Shown here: in pieces, positions 33,321-45,681 of the stretch
How the letters are laid out: every line of letters begins with the position of its first letter
How positions within the stretch are numbered: position 1 is the stretch's first letter
Source of the DNA: Golubevia sp. BC0850
Lineage: Eukaryota > Basidiomycota > Exobasidiomycetes > Golubeviales > Golubeviaceae
Assembly: GCA_012976225.1 (NCBI GenBank)
Contig: JAAVVG010000004.1
Coordinates: 1 to 64,000, forward strand
Direction of reading: 5' to 3'
DNA: 64,000 nucleotides
Position numbers and translations under genes: made by a program
The notes under the pieces: generated by a model
Databases searched by the model: none
What the model was told of the DNA's origin: nothing
Seen by the model: the letters and a program-made list of their open reading frames with translations, nothing else

Positions 33321-36300
33321 ATGAGTTATCAAGATATTCCATCTCAATCATCATCTTCTTATCCTCAAACTCAACCAAACACTTCAAGTCATCCAGCATT
33401 CGATTTACCAAGTGAACTTGAATTACTTTCAGATGAACCGTACTTAATCCCAGAAGAAGTTTACTTACCAGATTTAGATTCAAATGAAATCTCTTCTTCT
33501 TTAGATTCTTTGATTGATTCTTTGTCTTCAACACCAGATTCAATTCACGATCCAATCACTTTCGATTTATTGAGATCTTTCCTCAAACATTTCCATTTCT
33601 TAACACCAATCCTAAGACACAAGTTAATAGATTCAATCATTTCCTCTTTCAATTCAGAATTGGATTCTTGTTTCAAAGATTCAGATGATGGAAAAGCTTA
33701 TTTGAATCATTCAAAAACTTTAGAAAGGTTTGGTTTCGTTATCAGTTGGTTAATCTCTGTTGCAGAGAAAGCTTCATCTCCTTCAAACAACCCTTCAAAG
33801 GACACTGCTGCTTCTAAAAAGAAGGCTGCAAGTAAGAAAGACAATTGGAGTTGGTCAGATTCTTTACCTTCAATCCTAAATTCTATGTCGAAAGCTTTGA
33901 GGATTCAATCTTCAAGGTTATTCCCCATCTCTTCTGTTAGAGATGCTTTCATTTCCTCCTGCATCTTACGTCCTGCTTTACAACTTCAAGAAACTGAAGC
34001 TTATCTAAAGATTCCAGCTATCAAACTAGGGATCTTCAAGGTAGTTTGTCAATGTGTTAAAGCTCATGGTCAAGCTTTCTCTGCTCAAACTTCTATCATT
34101 CAGGCTTTACAATACTTTGAACATCTAGCTGAACCTATGGCTGAGTTGTTGGGTATCATGAGAGTCGAATTCGATTATGAAAGGTTGGGAGAAGAGGTCT
34201 TGAGAGAGATTGGGGGCAAGAACTTTGGCAATTCGGATTTGAAAAGTCCAAAGAGTTTTGGAAGGTTCTTGGTTAGGTTCACTGAGATTAGTCCTAGGTC
34301 TACTCTCAAGCAGATCAGTTTGCTGATGAAACATCTGGATAGCGAGGTGAGTCTCAGCAATGGAAGACGTTCAGAGAGGGAGGATAGGAGAGGGGGGGGG
34401 AGAAAGGCTCGCTGTGCTGTGGGGACTGGCTCGCTGCTTTCCATCTTTGGAAGTCCAATCCTTGATCCTATCCGTGTTGGGATAACGCGTTTGGAATTTC
34501 CAGGGAAGAGGATGCCAACGGCCCATCACCCACCTCACCTCGACCCCGAAACCGAATCTCTCTCCCCTTCTTTCCGTCAACCCCAGTCCTATCCCATGCG
34601 TAACTCTCTTCTGGAGGTTCTAGGTCTCTTGATCAAGGAACTCACTACAACTGAAGACGCTCTGGTCTCTGGAGAAGCCACTCAAGCCTCCAATCAAGAT
34701 GAAGAAGAGGAAGACGGAGATGTATCACGTTCCAGAGTTGGAGCTACCATCACTTCTTCTTCTCCAGAACAGAGAAAGAAACAAGTTGAGACCTTCTTTG
34801 GATTGGTACTTGAAAGGTTCTTGGATTTGAACAGTTACGTCAGAAGTAAGGTCGTGTCGGTTTGCGCCAAGTTATTGGAGTGAGTAACTTGTCATGATCG
34901 AAGGACTTCAATACGAATGGATTTCAGTTTCCAGCCACTGACTTTCTTTTTCTTCTTTACTCCATCTTGCTTTCTCAGTCTACCTACCAAGTTCCCACGT
35001 CAGAGAACTCTTCTTACCGATCTAGTCATTCGAGCTCTTCAAGACAAAGCCTCTTCAGTTCGTAAGAATTCAATCGGTCTTTTGACTCGTTTGATCTTGA
35101 CTCATCCTTATGGCTTGATGCATGGAGGAGAACTAGACATCGATGAATGGACGAAGAGAGCTCAAGGAATCAAGAAAGAGTTAGATGAAGTCGAAGGTAG
35201 TTTGGACATCCCAGGAGATGATGTAGAAGAGTCTAACAAGGATGAAGAGAAAGATGGGGAAGAAGAAGAAGAAGCTGAGAAATCAATTGCCGATGAAAGT
35301 CAAGATGGAGATCAAACTACCTCCTCAGAGATTCAAGGTGATAGTTCAAACGTCTCAAGCGCCTCAGCAAGTCAAAAGAAAGGAAAGAAGAAGTCTGGTA
35401 GAAAATCAAATACTAGTTTAGAGGCTTTCCAAGCAGCTCAAGCTTCTCTGACTTCAGCTGATGCTGAGAAGGTTATGAAATTACGTCTAACCTACAGGTA
35501 TTATACCGATGCTTTGGGATTTATTGCTCAATTAGAAACGGCTTTACCTGTCCTTTATCAACTACTGGTTTCAACGAACAAAGCTGAAGTCTTAGAATCT
35601 ATGGATTTCTTCAGAGTTGCTTACGAGTATAAGATTAAAGGTTCAAGAGAAGGAATCAACAAGATGATTCATTTGATTTGGACAAAGGATAACACTCTGG
35701 TCGGGGAAGATGGAAAGGAATTGAAGGGAGTTAGATCTAGGCTAATCGAGGTTTACCGTTATCTCTACTTCGATGCAAGATCGGATCTATCTGCAAGAGA
35801 TAACGTTGCTAGAATCGCCAAGAACATGATCGAAAGAACTGAAGGCGCAACTCTCGCTGAATTGACTTCTCTAGAATCTCTATTCTCTACTATGATGTCC
35901 GAAGATTTAGTTCATCCAGACGTCATTTCCAAACTCTGGGCAGTCTATTCGGTCAACAGAGCTATTCCAAGGTCTCAAAGACGAGGTGCTATCATCGTTC
36001 TCGGAATGCTGGCAGTTTCGAAGAGAGATATCGTCTCGGACAGGCTAGACCTTCTTCTCTCTATCGGTTTAGGTCCAATTGGTTCCAAAGATATCGTCTT
36101 AATGAAGTACACCTGTGTTGCTCTTTCAAGAGTCAGTGGAAGTGTTAAGAAGGTTAAAGGAGCTCTTTCAGACGAATCGGTCAGATATCCAATGAACCAT
36201 CCAATGTTCGCCAAGTTGAGAGCTTGCATTCAGATGAACGCCACTACTTCGAGTGGAAATGGTGATCAGCAGAGAAACTCAGAATGGTTCTCTTTAGCTG

Positions 36301-38311
36301 AACATGCAGTTCAAACGATTTATCTTTTAGGAGAACAACCTGATGCTCTGTGTGCTGACATCATCAAGACTTTAACTGTTAGAGTCTTTGGTGCTGATGC
36401 TACTGCAGAATCGAAGCAGAAGGTTAACAAAGGTAGACAAAGTGATGGAACTGTTGTTGATAATGATGCAATGGATGAAGATGATTCAACTCCTTCCACC
36501 CCAAAGCCTAGAAATGCCTCTTTAGAACCTGAAAAATCCTCAACTCAAGGATCTTCTACTGCTCCTCAAACTGCCTCTGCTTTTACTCTGGCCCAACTAT
36601 TATTCGTAGTAGGTCACGTAGCTCTCAAACAAATTGTTTATCTGGAGTTGGTGGAGAGAGAATACAAACGTAGAAAGGCTGAAGCAGATAAGGTCAAATT
36701 GACTGCCAAGAAGAATGCTGCCAACGCTTCTAACTCTGAAGGAAACGACGCTGCTGCCAGCTCCGAGTTGGAGCAAGTGGCTGGAAACGCTGAAGACGAG
36801 GTTGGAGATGTCATTTCAGCTGTCAAAGAGAAAGAACTTCTCTATGGAGATAGAAGTTTGCTAGCAATCTTTGGTCCTATCGTCGTTGACATTTGCAGAA
36901 GTCCGGCTTCCTATCCTGTGAGTATTCGATTCTGTTCAGCTCGCCTCTCCTGCTCTTGAAACTGATTTCCGAATGCATTCGTTCTTTCTCTTACTTTCTC
37001 TTCAAGAACGAGTATCTTCGTAAAGCCGCAGTCCTTACGCTTTGCAAGTTCATGTGCGTTTCATCTTCTTTCTGTGAAAATCACCTTGGCCTATTGCTTC
37101 ACATCTTAACAACTTCAAACGATCCAGTCATTCGTTCAAACGTAGTTATCGCTCTCGGAGATATTGCAATTTGTTTTGGAAATTTAATCGATGAGAATTC
37201 TCAGAGGTTATACGCTGGTTTAGGAGATTCAGATTTAGGAGTTAAGAAACATACTCTAATGGTCTTGACTCATTTGATTTTGAATGGTATGATCAAGGTT
37301 AAAGGTCAACTTGGTGAAATGGCCAAATGTATCGAAGATAAAGAACAAAGAGTTAGTGATCTTGCTAAGCTCTTCTTCTCGGAGTTGAGTACCAAGGAGA
37401 ATGCAGTTTATAACAATTTACCCGACATCATCAGTCATTTGAGTATTGGAGAACATGCTGTTGATGAAGCTACGTTTGCAAGTACTATGAAACACATCTT
37501 CCAATACATCGATAAAGAGAGACAAGCTGAGAACGTAGTTGAGAAACTTTGCCAGAGGTGAGTACAAGCGGAGATTCTAGATGTCTGTCTCCCCGAATGC
37601 TTGCTGACCTGTTCACTCTTTGTTTTCTTCAGATTCCGTATCACGACCGAGGCTCGTCAATGGAGAGACATCTCATTCTGTCTTTCACTACTCCCCTTCA
37701 AATCCGAAAGGTCGATCAAGAGATTAATTGATGGATTACCATTCTATCAAGACAAGCTACACGATCCAGAAGTTTTCAAGAGGTTCATGGAAATTGTCAC
37801 TAAAGCTCGTTCGAACAAAGTTGGAGCCTCTGGATCTAAGGCTGCCGCTGCAGCGGCTGCGAAAGAACTCGACGGAAGTACTGGAGCTGGAGGAGGTAGT
37901 GGAGGAGGAGGAGCTGAGTTAGCTGAATTCGAAGCTATTCTAGAGGGTTATAGAAAAGGTGCAGAGGAAGATTTGAGATTAAATGCTAAAGCCAATAGAG
38001 CCGGAAAAAGAGCTACTAGAAGAGTTGCTTCTCAATCTCAAGCGAAAGCGAAAGCTGCTAGTGGTAAGAACAATAAAGAGAATGAGAGGGAAGATGACGA
38101 AAGTGACGAAGAAGAGAATGAGGGTGGGGTTGACGATCAAGATGAAGAGGTCAAGCCCAAGAGAGGTGCTGCGGCTAAGAAGGCTACGGCTCCTGCTAAA
38201 TCAAAGTATACTTCAAAAGCTAAAGCTGCTCCTGCTCCTGCTAAGAAACCTACGAGGAGAGCTGCGGCTAAGAAAGTGGTGGAAAGTAGTGAAGATGAGG
38301 ATTCCGATTAG
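33321..38311 (+). CDS. CND1: Condensin complex non-SMC subunit 1, CAP-D2 (Ycs4/Cnd1)
   Basis: HEAT-repeat subunit of condensin, needed for mitotic chromosome compaction. Exons 33321-34346, 34587-34879, 34979-36917, 37007-37557 and 37633-38311 join in frame to about 1495 residues. The N-terminal part (FDLPSELELLSDEPYLIPEE, LRSFLKHFHFLTPILRHKLI) is the Cnd1 N-domain. The middle carries SYPMRNSLLEVLGLLI and KFPRQRTLLTDLVIRALQD. The strongly conserved Cnd1 C-domain (about 1087-1290) has NEYLRKAAVLTLCKFM, VVIALGDIAICFGNLID and LGVKKHTLMVLTHLILNGM. The tail is Lys/Ala-rich with an acidic end, a likely phosphorylated nuclear tail. An earlier in-frame ATG at 33234 would add 29 residues; I prefer 33321 because a pyrimidine-rich, leader-like stretch lies between. 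Introns 1 and 2 can be partly read through, but family motifs fix the joins. Confidence 0.94.
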
Positions 38312-38580
38312 AACGGTCTCTGTGGTTTGAGTTCCAAGGTTGTTTCGATCCTTTCTGCTGATTTTATATTTCCCTGTGTTATACCTTGTACGATTTATGA
38401 TACTGACTCGACTTGCAATTTGACTCGATGATTGTCCCTTTCCTGCGCCAGTGGATTGTTTGAGGCTTTCAGGCGAATCTCGAAACTCTGCGAATCAGTC
38501 AAAGCTCTCATTGACAATTCTGTCAGAAGTCTCAGGCGTTCACAGGTATCAGTTCTTGGGCTCAATGAAATGGACATTGT

Positions 38581-40889
38581 TTACATTGTTGACATCTTGT
38601 TCCATCTCTCTCTCCACCACCTCATTCCCTCACCCTCCTGCAGAACATTTCTCTCTTTCCGACACATTGAACATTCGCATACACCGAGACACTTCCACTT
38701 TTCCCTCATCGATTGAGAAAACAGATGAAGGGGAGCACAATCCGAGCAAAATCTCCAACCGTCAGAGTGTAATCTGACTGGTGTAAACTTGCTTCGATTT
38801 GAAGCTGCTTTCAGCGTCTGCTCCAGAGTCGGCATACCTCTCGCTCCTTTCCGTCCAGAGGCTGACTCGAGCTCTTCCACATCTTTTGAAGATGCCCCAG
38901 CCGCAGCCAGAGCGTTTCGTAAAGGTAGAGGTGGGTGTAAATGCGAGACAATCTCGATGAAAGAGGGTAGGTGGAGATGAGAAGTTGAAAGAATGAAACG
39001 CTTGCAAGAAGCGCAGCGAGAACTTTCTCGAACTAGCCTTGAGAGATGAGGGGGAAGTGATAAGAGATGGGAGGTTTGAGTTGAGCTAGAGGTTTGCTGA
39101 ACGATGAAGGCTTGAGAAGCCTCGACGGCCATCGAGAGTAGAGATGGCAGCAATTCTACCTCTTCTTGAGCATCTCTCTGAATTGAACATTTAGTTTTCC
39201 TGAAATAAAGCTCTCTTGCTATTTGTTTGGAGAGCTTAACCTTTCGTGGAGGCTGAGCACGGGGCGTAGTCGTGTGAATCGAGATCAGGGAGAGAAAACC
39301 GAGAGCTGTGATCGAAGGCGGCAGTTGTGGTACTTGTGATTTGAGAGAGACTGAATTGAGTCTCGAAGAGAGGATTGAGGATTTGATCTTGGTCTTGGAG
39401 CAATTGGGCGTCGAGGAGTATGATGAGTTCACGAAGAGAGTCTCTAGACCTGTTAGGTAAGGTATCAGAGCAGAGAGAACTGCAAGTAAGAGATATTAGA
39501 GTAGATTCAGTCTCGGGAAGTGATTCTATGGTCCTCGCAGTGGCGAAAGTGAACAGTTGCTCCTGTTCCTGGACTTCGACTTCGACTCACGTTGCCGCCA
39601 GCTTGCGAGTGTCTCGAACTCTTCGATAATAGCAAGTCGAGCTACCCCATTCAAACTCTTGGTCATCTCTTCGGCACCACCAGCGTAGCTTTGAAATAGA
39701 TCCAAGTGACTTCCTGCAGAGAAGATGTCGAGATCTTCGTCTTGCGCAGGTTTCTCCCTCGACATGAAAATGACTAAATCCCGGCTGGGCGACGGCGTTA
39801 GATAGAAGCCCTCGATAGAAGTGAGCAGAGATGGATCTAAAACTTGATATTGTTTTGGATCCAGCACTTCCATTTGAGGTCCACCATTTGTCATGTCATA
39901 AAGTGTTTCGTCTGGAGGAAGTTGTAGTTTAGAAAGAAGGTCCGCCAACGTCTCTTCCGTCCTGTCTAGATGATCTGGAATTGGTTGATTAGATTTGAGA
40001 TTGCTTGTGTGAGATTCCTCGTTGTAAGAGTTGGATAGGATCGGACGGCAGAGTTGGATGACTTTGGAGAGAGCTCTGGCTTCGTCCGCCTGAAGAGACC
40101 GTTTGTACTCCCGAGAGTGCACGTTGATAGCTTTCAACTTGTTATAACTGGATTCAGAATCAAAAGGCAGATTGCTTGCATCGTTCGAACGTTCCAGAAG
40201 TAGCGAGAGGCGAGAAAGAAGACGATCTGAGGAGAGGAGGAATGTCAGTGGTCAGCCTGGCGCTCCCAGCAGGATCAGTACTTCAAGGCGAATCTTTCAA
40301 GAATAGGTTCATCAAGCAATTGAAATACTAGGGGATTTCAAGACTCACCTAGTGACTTCGAAGCCGCTATGCTCAAAGAGCTCGTCTCTTTCCCCTTCCC
40401 TTTCACATCTCTCCTTCTTCTCGTCTCTCTTGACCCCGTCTTCCCGCTGGTTTGATGATTCGTCTGATATGTATTGTGGGGGTTGCCCTTATTCGGAGGT
40501 TCCGTCCTCTGCAGCAAGCCTTTTATCTCAAGCCTTTTCAAAGCGTTCAAAAGCGTCGTCCATTCGAAAGGAGATCTGATTGAAGTCGCCTTGCCGCAGA
40601 CTGCCCGATCGAGTACATGATGCGAATTTATGAGAGCTGCTTCTACTGAACCACGGCTACGAGATGGAAGGCTTGAAGAGGTGTAGGCCGGTGTCACCCA
40701 ATCTGGAAGAGAGGTCTTGTGGAGGACGTCGGTTGAGGAGCCTGATGAGCTTGATGAGGAAGAAGATGACAGACTTGATGAGATAGACGATGATGATAAT
40801 GATTCTGAAGAATTTGAAGGAGAATGGTCGGTGGGATGGAAATTTATTGGTTTTGATGAAGACGTCCAATCTTGCCGACCATGGAGCAT
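38581..40889 (-). CDS. Unknown protein with Ser-rich N-terminus and Cys-rich C-terminus
   Basis: Exons 40889-40349, 40226-39591 and 39479-38581 join in frame to about 691 residues. The first 180 residues are Ser-rich and basic, probably disordered. The middle has amphipathic helical sequence (DRLLSRLSLLLERSNDAS, ETLADLLSKLQLPPDETLYD) and a leucine-spaced stretch (LLSALIPYLTGLETLFVNS). The last 250 residues contain CASCKRF, WRFCSDCAPLH and CLGVCECSMCRKE: paired Cys and His residues that suggest zinc binding. I do not recognise the family; an F-box/LRR-type or ubiquitin-ligase-related protein is one guess. It ends tail-to-tail with CND1 and starts 250 bases from the divergent TTC39-like gene. 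Confidence 0.7.
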
Positions 40890-41139
40890 GAAGCATGAAG
40901 AGATTGCTCTATGAATCTCAAAAAAGCTTCTTTGATAAAGAACTTTCTAATCGAGTTGCTCTATGGCTTAGAAAGAATCTATTAAAATAAAGATCTCACA
41001 AGCAAAAGTGAGATTCAGATTCAGCTGACAGCGCATTTGCGCGCTAGGATCCCCACATTTTATCACGATCGACTTTGAGAAGGCAGTACCATCTTTCCAC
41101 CCAATCATCCTCTTCCTTTCCTCCAAACGACATCAAAGA

Positions 41140-44100
41140 ATGGCTGCTGCTCAAGTTGCATCACCTGCTACAGGTTCAGGAGATACTCTAGGTAGAAGAT
41201 CTACAATGACGAATGGTAGCGGAGGACCAACCTCTCCAACTTCACCTCCTTCTCGTAAATCGATTCTAGCTTCAATGGATTCCCCTTTAGAAGATGGTCA
41301 AGTCGTTAATCCTGTCTCAAATACTGATGCCCTTTTAAGAGCTCGTAGTAGACCTTCAAGCATTCATTCAAATCACAACTCTACAACTTCTGCTTCTCCA
41401 ACTCCAAAGCACAGAAGGAAGTCCAGCGTGGGCCAATCAGCATCAGGTGGTCGCTCTCCTCCTGTCACCTCTCCAAGCTCTATCGCCAGTCCTTCTGAGG
41501 AACAGAATGGTCTAGCTATTCCTTCAAATAATACCCTTCGGTGAGTTCCATCAACATGGAGGTGCCGATAGATTTCGAGGAACCCGCCGATGACGCTAGC
41601 TGGTTGGGCAGGTGGGCATCCCGGAAAATGGGGATGGCATTCTGCCAACAGCGAAGGAAGCACGCTCTCCTTCCTCTCACGAGACATTACCAGCAGCATG
41701 AAATGAACACGTCTCGCTTGGATCAAGTCCCGTTCTTTGATGAATCGGACGCTGACCTTCTTTGCCTTTGCTCCTCCTCCGTCTTCCTACAGTCACAGCC
41801 CTTCCAACATCTCTTCTCGTTCTGCCTCTAAGAACAACGAAGATGATCGTCAATCAATCTCTTCTCGTCGCTCATCTCGCGGAGTCATCTCATCAATCAT
41901 GAGACGTGGTTCTCGTTCTCAATCAGCAGAGCCGGATTCGGATCAAGCTTCTGGGAGACCTTCCTCAATTCGTTCCAGTCGTCGTATGAGCTTACGCATG
42001 CCTAGCTTCAAAAAAGGTAGCAAGGACAACCAAGAAGAGGAGATCGCCCCTCCAGTCCCTGCAGTCCCAGATAGAACTAAGAGCTACTCGAAGAGGAACA
42101 TTTCTGCTTCCCCAGCAGCTGCAGCTCCCATCGCTACTTCTACTTCTCCTGTCGCCAACGATTCCCCTCGTATGAGAAGTTATGCTCAGACGAACGGAAA
42201 TGGAACTGCTGCAACTAATGGAGCCAGCTCTGCTTCTCCTGCTGGATACCCATCTTCGGAAAAGAAGGAGGCCGCTGTTTCACCACCAGCTTCTCAGGAG
42301 GAGACCAAGCAGAACGGAGCTTCTAATGGAATTCTAGGAGGAGCCACTGCTCTCGTCGCTGGAACAGCTGCCGCTGCTGGAGGAGCTGTCGCAGCTATCA
42401 CTGGATTAGGCGGAGCCAAGACGGAAGGTACCAACGGGAAGGCTGGCTACGACAGTGACGAGGATTCCGACGAATTCCACGATGCCGAACTGGCTGACAT
42501 CGCTGAAGGAAGCGAAGATGAGGACGAGACGCCTCATACTCGTCATCGTGGAATGAGCGATGGAGCTGTGATGGGAGCAGGAGCAATTCGTTCCTCCTCT
42601 CCAGAACCATCTCTCACCACTGCTACCACCAACGATAGCGGCTCTCGTGCTACCTCTCAGATCGGATCGACTGCTTCCTACAAGCGCAGATCAGGATCCG
42701 TTCCGACTGGTAGCGCAGACACTTCAACTCCCTCAGACAACAAAGCCAAGAAAGAGACACCTCAACATGTTAGAGAAAAGGCTGCAAGAGTCGCCAAGTT
42801 GGGTTTCGATGATTTCAAACAGACTAGTGAAGAAATGACTGAAGACATTGGAGTCGCTAGGAAAGCTTTACATCTCTTCTTGAATTCCCATATGATCGAA
42901 GCTGAAAGGATCATCGAGGTTCATGCTGACAAGAGAATGTACTACGCTCTTGGTTGGGGTCTGATTGCTACTATCAAAGGTTTCATGGTGAGTGATCCGA
43001 AGATCAGGAAGAAGCAAGGGCAAGAGGGGTGTTGCGTTCGACTCTAACTTTCCCTCTTTGTTCTCTCTTTCCTCAGACCTTCGAGCCAGCTGATTTGGCT
43101 ACTGCTATCTCTTTCTGCAAAGATTCTCTTACCATTGCCAATCATCTTCGTAAGCCTTCTTCTTCGGTTGCCAACTTTGGAAGATTCGTCAGAGGAACTG
43201 GTGTCTCTCCTCAGGGAATGGCAAACATGACTTTGGTTCAAAGACATGCCGAGCTCGTTTACGCAGAGAGTTTGCTTCTCAAGGCAATCATGGGTAGTGA
43301 GTAGTTTTCTCTTACGAAACAGCAATCGTCGTGGATCTGCGCTGACCAGCCTTTCTTCTGTCCTCTCCTCCCCTTCCAAAGTTCTCTACTCTGGAGATTT
43401 CTTCGCCTTCGTCTCTGAAGCTCTTAACATGAGAAATGCTTACGGTATCTACAGATCTCTTTCCAAGTACGTCGAATGGGCTGATGCCAAGAAGGCTGGA
43501 ACTCATAGAGATTCCAGCATCGACGAGGACTTCAGATCTGGAGTCTATCTTGGAAATGGTCTGATCAGTATGATCCTCGGATTGCTACCTGGTAAAGTCT
43601 TGAAGATTATGGAAGTCATCGGATACACTGGAGACACTGAATGGGGTCTCAAGACTCTAGCCAGAGCTGGTGGCTGGAGCAGCGACCCCAAGAAGCTCGA
43701 GCCAAAGATGCCAATCGCAGACGAAGGAATTCGTCGTCAAGTGGTGAGTCTTTTGATCTTCTTGATTAAATTTCAGTCGCGTTACAAATATGAAATCACT
43801 GACTTTACCTTCCTTTGGCTCTTTCCTTCTTGTCTCGCAGTGTGATATGGGTATTCTTCTATACCATCTCGTCATTTCTACCTTCATTCCGGTCTCAGGA
43901 GTCGACGTCGATTACGCTGACAAGGTGTTGCACTACAATCTCGAACGCTATCCTCAAGGAGTCTTCTTCCTGTACTTCTCTGGTCGTCTCTACTCAACTC
44001 AAGCTCTCTCCGAAAAGGCTGTCAAGCAGTTCCGCTCCGCTCGTGACATTCAAGAGGAATACGTCCAACTCAAGCACATCTGCTACTGGGATATGTCTCT

Positions 44101-45108
44101 TTGCCACATGTCTCTCTGTCAATGGACTGAGGCCTACGAATGTTTCAACCTTCTTCGTGAAGAGAGCAACTGGTCTAAAGCTGTCTACTCTTATGGTAAA
44201 GCTGCCAACCTTTATCAATCTGGAAACATCGAAGGATCTGCAAACCTCTTCTCTGCAGTACCTGATCTCATGCAAAGGATTGCCGGAAAGTCGATTCCAA
44301 TGGAGGTGAGTTGTCGAAGGAGGACAGGAAGAATCTGCTTGTGCGAAACGAATGCTGATCGAATCTCCGTTTCTTCCTTCTCCTTTTGCCCAATTTCTCG
44401 ATTTCTCTCTTCTTCAGAAATTCGTCGCTCGTAAAGCCAAGAAGTTTGTCCAACAAGGAAGACTCCTCCTTCCAGGAATCGAATTCTCTTACATCTACCA
44501 CTGCATGGCCACTGCTCCTCGTTTCACTCTAGCCGACGAGCAATTGGTTCTGGTCAGTGATGCTCTAGCCGAGCTTCATGAGGTTGAAGATCCATCTCAA
44601 TACCACTCCGGAGCCGACGAATACTGGGATGACTTCTGCTTGGCTCACTTCTTACGTGGAGTCGTTCTTAGATTCATCGCTTTCCCTGAACCACACGCCA
44701 AGGTTAGACCAGCTGAGAGTCCAATTCCAGCAGAAGAAGCTGCTGAACAAGCAAGAATCAGTTTCACCAACGTCATCCAAAACGCTGCCAACATTTCCTA
44801 CGATCATTACTTGATCTACTTCTCTCATTACGAGCTCGGACGTCTACATGCCAATCTCGGAGAGGACGATCAAGCTAGAGCTGAGTTCAACCTTGTTCTT
44901 AGTGGAAAGACTTTGGAAGACAAGTCGAGGAAAGGAAAATACGGAATGCAGGTGAGTCTGATCGAGGGGCGAGAAGACGGGTCTAGATGTGAGCACTGAT
45001 AATGAACATCTTCTTCTCATATTCTCCTTACTATCCTTTCCATTCCAGAACATGTGCCACCTCCGTTCCAATGGAGCTCTTCAAACTCTCAACTCAAAGA
45101 AGCGTTAA
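41140..45108 (+). CDS. IML2/TTC39 family TPR protein
   Basis: Seven exons (41140-41540, 41793-42987, 43077-43296, 43382-43743, 43841-44305, 44418-44951, 45049-45108) join in frame to about 1078 residues. The first 530 residues are Ser/Pro/Ala-rich and low-complexity, with an Ala/Gly-rich hydrophobic run (GGATALVAGTAAAAGGAVAA). The conserved domain starts near FDDFKQTSEEMTEDIG and includes LFLNSHMIEAERIIEV, AELVYAESLLLKAIMGILYS, RSGVYLGNGLISMILGLLP, QGVFFLYFSGRLYS and LHANLGEDDQARAEFN. Yeast Iml2 sits at the mitochondrial outer membrane and is linked to clearance of inclusion bodies through lipid droplets; animal TTC39 proteins affect lipid metabolism. The long N-terminal extension is unusual for the family and may be regulatory. 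Confidence 0.9.
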
Positions 45109-45681
45109 GCTCAGACACTTCTCCTCAAAACTACCCCTTCTTCTTCAAAAGTAGCAACGCTCCGGTCTTCTTTTTCCTTTTCTTTTCTATCTTTGCTTCC
45201 AACTTCAATTCTCGGAAGAAGTAGCGAAGGTCGCAGTATACCCGCTCTTCCACTTCTTACTTCCACGTTTATTCTATTCCTTCTTTGCTAGATTCCCCGC
45301 TGCCCTATCTCGATGATTCTCCCCCTGTCTTTTTTCGGCTATCTTCATCTCTATAAAAGTAACCAACTAAACCGTATTCTACAATTCTTTTGTTCCCTAC
45401 TAGTCACTTGTCTCTTCCGATTGGTTACCTACCTTCTACCCCTTGCCCTTTCTCTCTTTCGTACCAACACTATGCCATTCCCTTTCTTGTACCTATCTCT
45501 TTTATACTCTCTCTCAATTGATTTAAATGGGATTCTCTCTCGAAGTTTTCATGATCTTATCTCTGAAACGAGCACATGGCCCGGGCGTCCAGGAACAAGA
45601 GCTTGCCGAGCGAGTTTAGAAAGAGTTTCAAGGCGGCCCAACTTCTTCCTTCTCTAACATTCACTCGTTTCTGACGACTTC
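45109..45681. other. Intergenic, T/C-rich, no gene seen
   Basis: Pyrimidine-rich DNA between TTC39 and the ABC transporter. The frame at 45313-45657 is Leu/Ser/Phe-rich only because of that composition and has no motifs. Confidence 0.45.

Noticed and set aside
37983-38330. Leu/Arg-rich plus-strand frame overlapping the end of CND1
   Set aside because: It is the alternate-frame shadow of the Lys/Ala/Glu-rich CND1 tail.
45313-45657. Hydrophobic frame that looks like a membrane protein
   Set aside because: The Leu/Phe/Ser content follows from T/C-rich DNA; no start context, splice link or family motif.
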